Shown piece by piece: positions 44,440-55,152 of a stretch of DNA of 64,000 bases (its first letter is position 1; every line of letters begins with the position of its first letter). The notes beneath the pieces are model-generated. The model was given only the letters and a program-made list of their open reading frames with translations, ran no database searches and was not told the DNA's origin. The position numbers and the translations under genes are program-made. Origin of the DNA: Molossus alvarezi (lineage: Eukaryota; Chordata; Mammalia; Chiroptera; Molossidae); NCBI GenBank assembly GCA_037176705.1, contig JBAWUJ010000061.1, positions 496,001-560,000 on the forward strand, given 5' to 3'.

Positions 44440-47280
44440 ACAAGGAGATCAAGAAAAAATTAAAAACTTCATGGAAACCATTGTAAGTGAACACACAACA
44501 ACACAAAATCAATAGGATTCAGTGACAGTAGTCCTGATAGGAAAGTTTATACCCCACATGTCTACCTCAGGAAACAAGAGTTTCTAATTCACTATCTCAC
44601 ATCAGAAGTTAAAAATCTAGAAAGAAAATGAAACCAACCAACCAACCAACCAACAAACAAACAAACAAAAACCTCAAACTAAGCAGTGGGAAAGGAATAG
44701 CAAAGAACAGAGCAGAAATAGATAACATAGGGACTAAAAATGATTCAAAAGATGAACAAATGGACAAATTTCTGGAATTACATAACTCCCAGGACTGAAG
44801 GGGAAAGAGACAGAAAACTTGAACAGACCAAACACAGCTAAAAAAACTGAAGATATAATCAAAATCAGCAAACAAAAGCCCAGGCTCGGATGGCTTCACT
44901 GGGGAATTTTACTGAACTTTCATGGAAATAACACCCATACTTCTCAAACTATTTCAATAAATCCACCAAGAAGAAACACTTCCAAACACACTTTCTGAGG
45001 CCAGCACAATCCTGATTCTCAAACCACATGAAACACCATAAACTAAGGAAAACTACAGGCCAATATCCCTGATTGACACCTATGCCAAAATTCTTAACAA
45101 AATGTTAGCAAATCCAATCCACCAATACATCAAAGATATCATTCATCTTGACCAAGTGGGTTACATTCCGGCACTCAAGGATGGTACAATATGTGCAAAT
45201 CAATAAATGTGATACATCGCAGAAACCAAATAAAACATAAAAACCATATGATCATATCTATATATGCAAAAAAAGCATTCAACAAAATCCTACACCTATT
45301 TCGGATAAAAACGCTCAGCGATGTGGGAATAGAGGGGCCACATCGCAATATAATACAGGAGACATATGAAAAACACAGCCAACAACATACTCAATGGGCG
45401 AAAACAAAAAAGCAGTACCCTTAAGAATGAGAACAAGACAGGGATGCCCACTTTTGCCACTCTTATTTAACATAGAACTGGACGTCTTAGACACTGCAAT
45501 TACACATGAAGAAAAAATAAAAGGGATCCCAGTTGGAAAGGAGCAAGTGAAACTCTAATTATATGCAGATGACATAATATGGTACATAGAAAACCCTAAA
45601 GACTCCATCAAAAATCTACTAGACTTAAATGAATTTGGCAATGTTGCAGGACACAAAATTAAAGTCAAGAAATCGATGGCATTTTTATACACCAAAGATG
45701 AATTCACAGAAAGAGAAACTAAAAAATCAATTTCATTTACCATCACAGCAAAAAAATTAAAATACCTAGGAATAAATTTCACCAAAAAAGTAAAGGACTT
45801 CTTCAAAGATAACTACAAGTCAATGAAATTAGAAGTGGAGGAAGATATACAAAAGTGAGAGCATATACCTTGTTCATGGATTGGAAGAATTAGCATCATT
45901 AAAATGTCCATATTACCAAAAGCAATCTATACATTACTGCAATCCACAAGAAGATACCAACGACTCACCTCACAGACCTAAAACAAACACTCCAAAAGTT
46001 TATATGAAACTAAAAAAGACCCCTAGTAGCCACAAAATTCTTGAAAAAGAAGAACAAAGCAGGAGGGATCACATGACCAGATTTCTGGTTATACCACACA
46101 GCCACTGTAATAAAAATAAGCCTGGTACTGGCACAGGAACAAGCAGATAGGTCAATGGAACAGAATAGAGAACCCAGAAAATGACCCAAGACAATATGTT
46201 CAATTAACACTTGACAATATTGGCAACAACATACAGTGGAGTCAAGATAGTCTTTTCAATAAATGGTGTTGAAAATTTGGACAGCTACTTGCAAATAAAA
46301 ACAAGAGAAAAAAATGAAGCTAGATCACAACTTTATACCATACATGAGAATGAACTTGAAATGGATAAAATGCTTAAATGTAATTCGTGAATCCATACAA
46401 ATTCTAGAAAAAATCGCAGGCCACAAAATTAAAGACATAGTCAGCAGAATTTTCACTGATATAACACCTGAAGCAACAGACACATACACACCAAAATAAA
46501 TAATAAATAAATAAATAATTAAATAAATAAATAAATAAATAAATGAGACTACTTCAAACTGAAAAGCTTCTGCACAGCTAAAGAAGTAACCCTCAAAACG
46601 GAAAGGGATCGTACTATCTGGAAGACCAAAATCGCCAATGATGCATCAGAGAAGGGTTAATTTCCAAAATATAAATTACTTATAAAACTCAACAATAGGA
46701 AAACAAAGAACCCAATTAAGAAATGGGCAGAGGAACTAAACAGACACCTCTCCAAACAGGACATACAAATGGTAAGAGACATATGAAGAAATGCTCAATA
46801 GCACTAATCATCAGAGAGATGCAAATTAAACAACTATGAGGTATCACCACACACCTGTCAGAATAACCGCCATCAACAAATCATCAAACTGCAAATCTTG
46901 GCAAGGGTGTAGAGACAGGGGACTCCAGTACACTGCTGGTGGGAATGCAGACTGGTATAGCCACTACGGAAAGCAATATGGTTTTACCAAAAAAACTTAA
47001 AAATTGAACTTTAATTTCACCCAGTGATCCCACTTCTAGGAATATACGCTAAGAAACCTGAAACACCCATCATAAAGAATATATGTACTCCCAGGTTTTT
47101 AGCAGCACTATTTACAACAGTAAAGATCTGAACACAGTCCAAGTGTCCTTCAGTAGATGAATGGATAAAAACCCTGTGGTATATATACAAAATGGTATAC
47201 TATGCAGATGTAAGAAAGAAAGAACTCTTATTTTTTGAGACTACAAGAAGGGACCCAGAAAGTATTATCCTAAGCAAAAC
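44440..47280 (+). pseudogene. ORF2: L1 ORF2 remnant (copy vi)
   Basis: RT frames 45191-45424, active site at about 45560-45585 reading YADD with aspartates kept (ahead of a stop in the preceding codon run), 45676-45858 ([21 protein letters not shown] start), later 45881-46150. Cys motif region near 46890-46950 partly preserved. Frameshifts throughout. Confidence 0.84.
46493..46544 (+). repeat. (AAAT)n microsatellite in L1
   Basis: About eleven AAAT units in place of the AAAGGAGAAAATG segment of ORF2, the same position that holds A-rich repeats in the other copies (1990-2010, 13306-13322, 23320-23393). Confidence 0.88.
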
Positions 47281-47380
47281 ATGCTAAACAGAGAAAGACA
47301 AGCATCGTATGATCTCATCCTATGGGATGTAATGAATATAACAGTCTGAGAAATGGAGTAATCCCAGAAACGTGGAACCC

Positions 47381-49080
47381 CAGGGACAGCAGCATTCTTA
47401 GCTGTGATCAGAGCGCTTGGGGCATAAAGACCAAACCCACTCCACAGAGCAGAGAGCAGGAAGAGAGTGCTAAAATAGCCACAGCCACTAACCTGGAAGC
47501 TATGGCACAGGGAGGGCACACTGGGCTTGAACTCTCTGGGAACACTGGAATCTGGAGGGCACTAAGAATTTTTGCTGAGTTGCTCCTTCTGGAAGTTGTG
47601 GAAAAAAACAACACCCCTCCTCGGAGGTTCAGACTTTCCCTGGTGAGACAAAGAAATGCGAATTGAGGCTCATTAATAAGCAGCATCTATCCCAGCTTCT
47701 GGAAATCCTCTTATGAAGAGCACCAGGGCTACATTCCAAGGCACTGATTAACTGAGACTACCCCCCACCAGAAAAAAACCTAGAGGATAACGGAATCTGT
47801 CCTGGGCTTGCAAATCAACCCAAGAAATTAAGACTTGACAGTGGTGTTTAATGTGGGCCGACCCAAGTTCATTCAAACACAGTAGAAGAAACCACAAACA
47901 GCAGAACACCAGCACCCGTAGGGAAAATTTGGTAGGCTCCAAAACTCACTCAGATAGCCAAAATGATGAAACAAATGAACATATCCCAAATGAACGAACA
48001 AGAGAACTCTCTCCAACATGAGGTCAATGAAATGTAGCTAAGCAAATTATCAGAGGTAGAATTCAGAGCCATAATCTTCAGGCAGGTCAACAGAATGAGT
48101 AAGGACATCAGCACCATGAGAAATGCTATAGAAACAATGCAAACCAACCAAGTGGAAATGAAGAATGACACAGCAGAAATTAAGAACACACTGGAAGGAC
48201 TAACCATCAGAGTAGACGAAGCTCAGGACCGGATCAGTGAATTAAAAGACAGGAAAATAAAAAATCAACCAATCATAAAATGAAAATGAAAACACAATTA
48301 AAAAACAGGAAGACAGCTTAAGAGAACTGTGGGACAACTGAAAACGTAATAACATTCGCATCATAGGAGTCCGCAAATAGGAAGAAAATGGGCAAGGGTT
48401 AGAGAATATATTTGAGAAAATAGTGACAGAAAACATTCTGAACTTGGTGAAAGAAGAAGGCATTTAAGTTCAAGAAGCTCAGAGAGCCCAAAACAGGAAG
48501 AACCCAAACAGGCCCACACCAAGACACATACTAATTAAAATGACAAAAATTAAAGACAAAGAGAGAATCCTAAAGGTAGAAAGAAATAAGCAACAGCTTA
48601 TCTACAAAGGAAACTCCATAAGGCTTCTCAACAGAAATATTACAGGCCAGAAGCGAGTGGCATGAAGTAATTAAGGTAATAAAACCAAGGATCTAAATCC
48701 AAGACTACTCTATCCAGCAAGGCTATCATTCAAAATAGGTCAAATACAAAACTTCCCAGACCAAAAAAAATGGCTATGGGAATATATTGACACACACCAG
48801 CACTGCAAGATATGCTAAAAAGACTGTTATAATTAATAGAAGAAATAGGAAGAAAAGTAGAACCACACAAAACAAAAATGGCAATGAATAAGTACATATC
48901 CATTATCACCTTTAATGTACATGGTTTGAATGCTCTGATAGAATGATGCACAGTAGATGACACGGAAATTGATAAAGCAAGGCTGGGGATGGGGCAGGAA
49001 GGGAAAGGGGATGAGGGTGTCAATGGGGGGGAATGAGAAACATCTGTAACAAAAACAAATTAATAAATAAAAAAGTTAAA
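47381..49080 (+). mobile_element. LINE-1 copy viii: 5'UTR, ORF1, start of ORF2, then 3'UTR
   Basis: Enters in the 5'UTR (CCCAGGGACAGCAGCATTC, matching 50249), ORF1 from 47963, first ORF2 codons at 48840-48970 (TCACCTTTAATGTACATGG), then an abrupt jump at about 48971 to an L1 3'UTR (GGCTGGGGATGGGGCAGG) and A-rich tail at 49080. Either a large internal ORF2 deletion or a short L1 3' end inserted there. Confidence 0.83.
47963..48790 (+). pseudogene. ORF1: L1 ORF1 remnant (copy viii)
   Basis: MMKQMNISQMNEQENSLQHE start, stop after EVNEM. Frame 48095-48283 gives a coiled-coil stretch (MSKDISTMRNAIETMQ ... VDEAQDRISELKD). RNA-binding domain (AGACACATACTAATTAAAAT onward) present with stops. About 270-residue product expected if intact. 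Confidence 0.84.
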
Positions 49081-49084
49081 AAAA

Positions 49085-49285
49085 TAAAGACAAAGAGAAA
49101 GCTTCCACTTTGATAAATAATCGATGATGCAAAGAGCTGATTTTTTGAAAAGATAATCAAGATTGACCAACTCTTAGCCAGACTCACCAAGAAACAGAGA
49201 GAGAGAACCCCCATAAACAAAATCAACAAACTTCTAGAAATACAGTCTCTCAAATCTGAACCAGGAAGAGACAAAAACTTTAACA
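49085..49285 (+). pseudogene. ORF2: L1 ORF2 fragment (between endonuclease and RT)
   Basis: ATAAAGACAAAGAGAAAGC to CTGAACCAGGAAGAGAC: the AAAGAGCTGATTTTTTGAAAAG and ACTCTTAGCCAGACTCACC blocks of the ORF2 middle region. It begins at the same point as the ORF2 part of copy ix (about 51340). Confidence 0.8.
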
Positions 49286-49974
49286 CATTTTGCCATTTAA
49301 AAAATGGAGGTAGGAGAGAGATAGCTGAAGGCATGACAGAAGGGAGGATGAGTGTGTAAGAGAATGAGGGAGTGCGTGAGAGAGTGTGAGTGGACGTGAA
49401 GGTGGATGACCAAACCCGAGCAGTGCAGGGCCACGGAGCAGAAAGTTCCTGTGCTGTGAACAAGAGCAGCTAGCTACCTCCATAAGAATCCCTTCAAGCC
49501 ATTTCTCCCTGCACCACAGGGAGGTCCCACCATTTTGGAAGATCCTGGGCCTTCCCTGGGAGGAGGCAGTGAGAGTGGCTAGGGCCCAGCAACCTGAGCC
49601 CACGAGCACACCTGGCACCAGCAGACCCTTGGACACTCTGTGTCAACACAAACCTGTGCACAGTCATGAAGCTCCCAAGGTGCCTGTTGCAGAAGCTGTG
49701 GACAGCCAGGAGCCCATCACCATCCCCTATAGTAGCAGCCCAATCAGAGTCGAGATGTACCTCCAGCAACAGAGGATAGGGAGGAAATCCATCCGCAAAC
49801 AACACAAGTACAGACCAGCAGCAGAGACCCATCCCCAGAAACTACAGCTAAAGCTGAGCAAGAGTTGAGCCCCATGGGGCAGTAGCACTCCCCAGATGCC
49901 AGCAGTGGAATCTGGGGCTCCAAAGAGGCCGATGCAGTCCAGTAGCTCACAAGAGCAATGGTAAGCCAGAGCCC
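49286..49974. other. GC-rich segment upstream of copy ix, origin unclear
   Basis: About 690 bp with balanced base composition, a GTGAGAGAGTGTGAGTGG-type purine stretch and no clear L1 body similarity. It may be an upstream part of the copy ix 5'UTR or unrelated sequence. Frames in it (for example 49569-49868 plus, 99 residues) have no recognisable domain; I do not call a gene. Confidence 0.5.
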
Positions 49975-50114
49975 AAGAAAGACTGGTGTGATCCAGCTGC
50001 CAACCAGCAGGAACTTTAGGGTGTGGGGGCACCAGAGAGGCCTGTGCAACACAGCAGGGACTGTGTGATCCAGTTGCCCACAGGATATGCAGGGTACAGG
50101 GACACCAGAATATC
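49975..50114 (-). repeat. Two ~72-bp monomers at the 5' end of L1 copy ix
   Basis: Reverse complement of the unit that makes up the array at 57339-60464: CACCAGAGAGGCCTGTGCAA, then CAGCAGGGACTGTGTGATCC and AGTTGCCCACAGG match the array word for word. It lies directly before the conserved L1 AACTACAATAAAGACAAATC block, so in L1 sense orientation the monomers are 5' of the L1 leader, the same arrangement as at 57.3-60.5 kb. Confidence 0.85.
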
Positions 50115-50860
50115 TTGTGAGACCCAGCAAGAATTACAACTACAATAAAGACAAATCCTCAGAAAAAAGCAACAGAAAACCAGCAAGACAGGACCATATA
50201 ACCAGGGACACTGGTAAGATCTGCAAAGGTGCGAGAGGGTGGGCTGGAAGCCCAGGGACAGCAACATTCTTAGCTGTGATCAGAGCCCTTGGGGAATAAA
50301 GACGAAGCTCACTCCACAGCACAGAGAGCAGGAAGAGAGTGCTAAAATAGCCACAGCCACTAATCTGGAAGCTACTGTACAGGGAGGGCAGACTGGTCTT
50401 GAACTCTGTGGGGACACTGGGATCTGGAGAGCACTTGGTGTTTTCCCTGAGTTGTGGTCACAAAGGACGAAGGCCAGTGTGCTCCTTCTAGAAGCTGTGG
50501 AAAAAAGCAGCAGCACCCTTCCTTGGAGATTCAGACTTTCCCTGATGAGACAAAGAAATGTGATTTGAGGCTCATTAATAACCAGCATCTATAGCTCCTT
50601 TAAATCCTCTTATGCAGAGCACCAGGGCTACATTCCAAGGCACTGATTAACTAAGACTACTACCCACCAGAAAAAAGCTAGAGGATAACTAAACCTGTCC
50701 TGGGATTGCAACTCTACCCATGAAAGTAAGACTTGACAGTGGTGTTTAATGTGGGCTGACCCAAGCTCATTCAAACACAATAGAGGGAGCCAAAAACAGC
50801 AGAACACCAAAACCCATAGGGAAAATTTGGCAGGCTACAAAACGAACTCCGTTAGCAAAA

Positions 50861-51336
50861 ATGATGAAACAAATGAACATATCCCAAATGGAAAAAAAAC
50901 AAGAGAATTCTCTCCAACATGAGGTCAATGAAATGTAACTAAGCAAGATATCAGAGGTAGAATTCAGAGCTATGATCTTGAGGCAGCTCAACAGCATGAG
51001 TAAAGACATCATCACCATGAGTAAAGATATACAAACATTGCAAACCAACCAAGTGTAAATGAAGAATGACACAGCAGAAATTCAGAACACACTGAGAGGA
51101 CTAACCAGTGGAGCAGACAAAGCTCAGGACCGGATCAGTGAATTAGAAGGCAGGGAAGAAAAAATCAACCAATCATAAAATGAAAATGAAAAAACAATTA
51201 AAAAACAGGAAGACAGCTTAAGAGAACTTTGCACAACTGCAAATGTAATAACATTTGCATTATAGGAGTCCCCAAAGAGGAAAAAAATGGGCAAGGGTTA
51301 GACAATATATTTGAAGAAACAGTGACAGAAAACAAA
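50861..51336 (+). pseudogene. ORF1: L1 ORF1 N-terminal remnant (copy ix)
   Basis: MMKQMNISQMEKKQ start, then coiled-coil sequence equivalent to copy viii, with stops (for example after ATGAAATG and CCAAGTG). Ends in the NLFEETVTEN region, where ORF2 sequence takes over. Confidence 0.82.
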
Positions 51337-53770
51337 TAAAAAATAAAGACAAAGAGAAAGCTGCTAGTTTGAAAAATAATCCATGAAACAAAGAGCTGAT
51401 TCTTTGAAAAGATAAATAAGACTGATCAACTCTTAGCCAGACTCACCAAAAATCAAAAAGAGAGGACCCCCATAAACAAAATTAGAAACGTAAGAGGCGA
51501 AGTAACAACTGATACAACAGAAACACAAAGGATCATTAAAACATACTACGAACAATTATATGCCAATAAATTGGACGATGTAGGCAAAATCAACAAACTT
51601 CTAGAGACAGAGTCTCCCAAAACTGAACCGGAAAGAGTTAGAAAGCTTGAACAGACCAATAACAACTAAGGAAATTGAAGATATAATCAAGAAACTTCCA
51701 GCAAACCAAACCCCAGACATAGATGGCTTTATCAGGAGTTTTATCAAACATTCACAGAAGATCTAACACCCATTCTCCTCACACTATTCTAAAAAAATTC
51801 CAAGAAGACGATAGACTTCCAAATTCATTGTATGAATCCAGCATAATATAAATCTCAAAATCAGATAGAGACACTACAAAGAAAAACTACAGACCAATGT
51901 CCGTGATGAACACAGATGCCAAAATCCTTAACAAAATCTGAGCAAATTGGATCCAGCAATACATCAAAAAAAAAAAAAAAATTATTCATCATGACCAAGT
52001 GGGATCCATCCCAGGGGAGCAAGGATGACACAATATTCCCACATTAATGAATGTGACACAACACAAACAAAATAAAAGATAAAACCCATAAGATCATATC
52101 AAAAGATGCTAAAAAAGCATTCAGCAAAATCCAGCCCAGACCTAGAACAAAGTTTATATGGAACGAAAAAAGACCCTTAAATGCCACAGTAATCTTCAAA
52201 ATAAGGAACAAAGTAGGAGGGATTATAATACCAGGTATCAGATCATACTACAAAGCCACTGTAATGAAAACACCATGGTACTGGCACAAGAACAGGCATA
52301 TATATCCATGGAATAGAACAGAGAATTCATAAATTGACCCAAATCATTATCCTCCATTAATATTGGGCAAGATGGCAAGAGTACAGTGAAGTAAAAACAG
52401 CCTCTTCAATAAACGGTGGTAGGAAAATTGGACAGTTACTTGCAAAAAAATGAAACTAGACCACTAACATACACAATACACAGGAATAGACGCAAGATGG
52501 TTAAAGACTTACATGTGTCTGGTGGATTTATAAAAATTCTAGAAGAAAATATAGGCAACAAAATTTCAGACATCACACAAGGCAGAATTTTCATGGTTAC
52601 ACTGTATAAGGCAAGGGGAAAAAAGAAAAAAAAAATGAACACATGGGACTAACAAGCTCCTGCACAGCAAAAGAAACAAGTATCAACGTGGAAAGGGAAC
52701 CCACTATATGAAAGAGCATAACTGCCAACAATACATCAGATCAGGGGTTAATTTACAGTATGTATAGCATCCTCATACACCTCAACAAAAACAAGACAAA
52801 AAACCATTTTAAGAATGGGCAGATGACCTAACTAGACACTTCTCCCAACAGGACATAGAAATGGTGAAGAGACCTATGAAAAAATGCTCAACGTCACCAA
52901 TCATCAGAGAGATGCAAATTAAAACAACTATGAGGTATCACGTCACACCTGTCACAATGACTGCTATCACCAAATCATCACACAACATGTGTTGACCAGG
53001 ATGTGAAGAACAGGGGACCCTAGTACACTGCTGGTGAGAATGAAGACTGATACAGCCTCTATGGAGAACAAGATGGTGTTTCCTCAAATTTTAAATTCAA
53101 ACTGCCATTTCACCCAGTGATCCCATTTCTAGCATTATATCCTAAGAAGCCTGAAACACCGATCAGAAAGAATGTATGTGCCCCGATGTTCATTGCAGGA
53201 CTATTTACAATTACTGAAACCTGGAAACAGCCCAAGTTCCATCAATAAATGAGTAGATAAAAAAGCGGTGGCAGAACTTATATGCATGTATGCATGAACA
53301 GTGGACATGGACAACAAACTGGGGAAAGGGCAGGGAGAAAGGGGTAGGGGGGATCAATGGGGGGAAAAGGAGAAACATCTGTAACAAAAATTAATTAATA
53401 AAAAAATAAAGCAGTGGCACATATACACAATGGAGTACTCTGCAGCTGCACAGTAAGAAAGATCTCCTATCCTTTGAGACAACATAGAGGAACCTAGACA
53501 ATATTATTCAAAGTGAAACAATTCTATCATAGAAAAAGAGCTATCACATGATCTCACTTATTTCTGCAATATAATGAACAAAACTACCTGATGAACAAAA
53601 CAGACCCAGAGACATAGAAGTAGGGTAAAGGCTGACAAACCTCAGGAGAAGGGGTGGGGGGATAAACCACAGACTCATATGCAGGTTCCACAACAAAATG
53701 CTTGGGGGTGGGGGACTGGGAGGAGGGTGTCAATGGGGAACAAAGGAGAAATATCTGTAACAACTACAAC
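51337..53770 (+). pseudogene. ORF2: L1 ORF2 remnant (copy ix)
   Basis: Middle region (AAGAGCTGATTCTTTGAAAAG), RT front (NRPITTKEIEDIIKKLP-like near 51655), RT N-terminal palm to 52135, active site missing, then thumb (52200 onward), frame 52416-52652 with NKISDITQGRIF, C-terminal region to 53500. The Cys motif is degraded (TGTTGACCAGGATGTG). Confidence 0.84.
53274..53407 (+). mobile_element. Minimal LINE-1 3' end insertion (134 bp) with target duplication
   Basis: Only 3'UTR sequence (TTATATGCATGTATGCATGA ... TTAATTAATAAAAAAAT), inserted in the ORF2 end of copy ix. Flanks AAAGCGGTGGCA (53262-53273) and AAAGCAGTGGCA (53408-53419) are the duplicated target, with one mismatch. Outside it, AGATAAAAAAGC and GTGGCACATATACACAATGG rejoin as normal ORF2. 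Confidence 0.9.
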
Positions 53771-53814
53771 AAAATTAGATATAAAGAATAATAAAGTTCC
53801 ACAGTACCGGCCCA

Positions 53815-53980
53815 CTAAAAATAGTCACAGGAATAAAGTGTAGCATAAGGAACACAGTCAATAATATTAGAATGACTATGTCTAGTGCAAGATGGGTATA
53901 TAAATAGCTCATCGCTTTGACATACACCTTAAACTAACATAATATTGTATGTCAACAGTAATTGAAAAAAAATTTAAAGA
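53815..53980 (+). mobile_element. Ancient L1M-type 3' end
   Basis: Words typical of the 3' end of mammalian L1MA/L1MB elements: AATAATATTAGAATGACTATG, then CCTTAAACTAACATAATATTGTATGTCAAC and an A-rich end (quoted in part). Much more diverged than the surrounding L1s. Confidence 0.65.
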
Positions 53981-53989
53981 ATCTCACAC

Positions 53990-54660
53990 ACACACCCGCA
54001 CACAAGAGACCACATGAAAATCCGGGCTGTCAGCATGGGGGTCGCACACGGCTGGGCTCCAGGACTGTGTTCTGAGCGGCCCAGCTGCAGGGCCCATAAC
54101 TAGGGCTCTCTACCCTCTAACCTCAGGCCCAAGGAAAGGGGACACCAGGGCCCGCGCCACACTCGGCCGTGGGCCCGGACTCCAGTGGAGGGAGGAGGGG
54201 CGGCGGCAGGGTGAGGTCCAGCTGTCCCAGGGGTGCCCATGCCAGCTTTCTGCCCCAACACCTATGCCCCCCAAGCCCTCACCACCACTGGTCCTTAACC
54301 CACCCCACTTACCTGGTTCCGACTCCAGCCTCGGCCTAGGCGCAGCCTCCACTGCCGGAGGAAGGTAGGACCATGTCTGCAGGCGTCTTCTTCAAGAAAA
54401 AAATGGCGGCTCCTTGCGACAAGATGGCGTCTACGCAGAAGGTGTGACCTGTGGGCGGGGACACGCACAGGGAAGAGGGCGGGGCCAGAAGCTGGGTCTG
54501 CAGAAGTACCTGTCTGTAGGCTGTGTACATGGCCAACACAGAGAGGTGCTGGAGCACCTGCTGGAGCCTGGGGAAGTGGGCTGACAGAGCCTCTGGGCCC
54601 CAGGAATGCTGCCAGACTTATATGGATGACAGATATGTGTGTGCGAGTCTTTTTCTTTTA
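53990..54660. other. CpG-rich block, candidate promoter/exon remnant
   Basis: GC-rich with clustered CpGs (about 54040-54490), a GGGCGGGG box (about 54453) and two AAGATGGCG/AAATGGCGG motifs near 54402-54428. On the minus strand, GGAACCAG|GTAAGTGG (54320-54305) is a near-consensus splice donor, so 54313 to about 54420 could be a first exon. Upstream on that strand, 54605-54510 reads ALSAHFPRLQQVLQHLSVLA (then MYTAYRQ) ahead of a CAG|GTACTT donor-like site. I do not recognise the gene. Could be a live promoter, a decayed one or a duplicated gene fragment. Confidence 0.55.
54313..54420 (-). other. Candidate antisense exon ending at a consensus splice donor
   Basis: Minus strand: exon side ends in GGAACCAG, followed by GTAAGTGG. 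The upstream 100 bp contains GCCATCTTG and GCCGCCATTTTT, the reverse of YY1-like motifs often found at transcription starts. The only ATG (minus, 54374) opens 12 codons before a stop, so a non-coding first exon is the likelier reading. Confidence is limited by lack of a downstream acceptor in the L1-rich sequence to the left. Confidence 0.4.
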
Positions 54661-54849
54661 AATTAATTTCTTTGAGAAATTCTACCTGCCTTCTGTGTGC
54701 CTCATACTCTCTCAGGTCTACCTCAAAATGAGTTTTTGGAAAAGTCTTCAAAATTATTCTTTCTCTTACAAAGTTTCTCCCATCTCAGCTCATTTATAAA
54801 TATATATAGCATTCCCTAAATAATCATATTTCATACAGAGACTTTCATA
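54661..54849. other. AT-rich unique sequence
   Basis: No recognisable repeat or gene; separates the CpG-rich block from minus-strand L1. Confidence 0.5.
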
Positions 54850-55152
54850 CACAGGGTCAAATGGCAGTTCAATTTTTAAATTTTGAGGAAACACCACATG
54901 GTTTTCCATAGTGGCTGCACCAGTCTGCATTCCCACCAGCAGTGTACTAGAGTGCCTTTTCTCAACACCCTTGTCAGCACTTGTTTTTTGATAATTTATT
55001 GATGGCAGCCATCCAGGTAGGTGTGAGGTGATACCTCACAGTTGTTTTAATTTTCACCTCTCTAATGATTAGTGACATTGAACATTTCTTCATATATCTT
55101 TTGGCCATTTGTATGTCCTATTTGGAGAAGTGTCTATTTGGATCCTCTGGCG
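54850..55152 (-). mobile_element. Older LINE-1 fragment, minus strand
   Basis: Reverse complement of the ORF2 C-terminal region, from the QIKRHMKKC area (55140) to the FDPAIPLLG area (54850). Lacks its 3'UTR on the left and is cut on the right by the poly(T) end of the next minus-strand L1, implying that the younger L1 inserted into it. Confidence 0.85.

Larger units (their letters stand above)
44425..47380 (+). mobile_element. LINE-1 copy vi, 5'-truncated, deleted lineage
   Basis: Begins ATAATGAATGGGTTCACAAGG just downstream of where the endonuclease deletion would lie, so that deletion cannot be scored, but the second ORF2 deletion is present at about 44750. Runs through RT and C-terminal region and breaks off in the 3'UTR at about 47380 against a 5'UTR piece of another L1. 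Confidence 0.86.
50115..53797 (+). mobile_element. LINE-1 copy ix, two large internal deletions
   Basis: 5'UTR 50115-50860, ORF1 start at 50861, jump at about 51337 from mid-ORF1 to the ORF2 middle (all the rest of ORF1 and the endonuclease missing), a second jump at about 52138 from AAAATCCAGC to the AGAACAAAGTTTATATGG region (RT active site missing), C-terminal region, 3'UTR and tail at about 53797. A tiny L1 3' end is inserted at 53274. Confidence 0.86.

Noticed and set aside
49569..50130. Several 100-130-residue frames on both strands
   Set aside because: They cross the boundary from a GC-rich segment into L1 monomers and leader; no domain, and frames on both strands are open equally.
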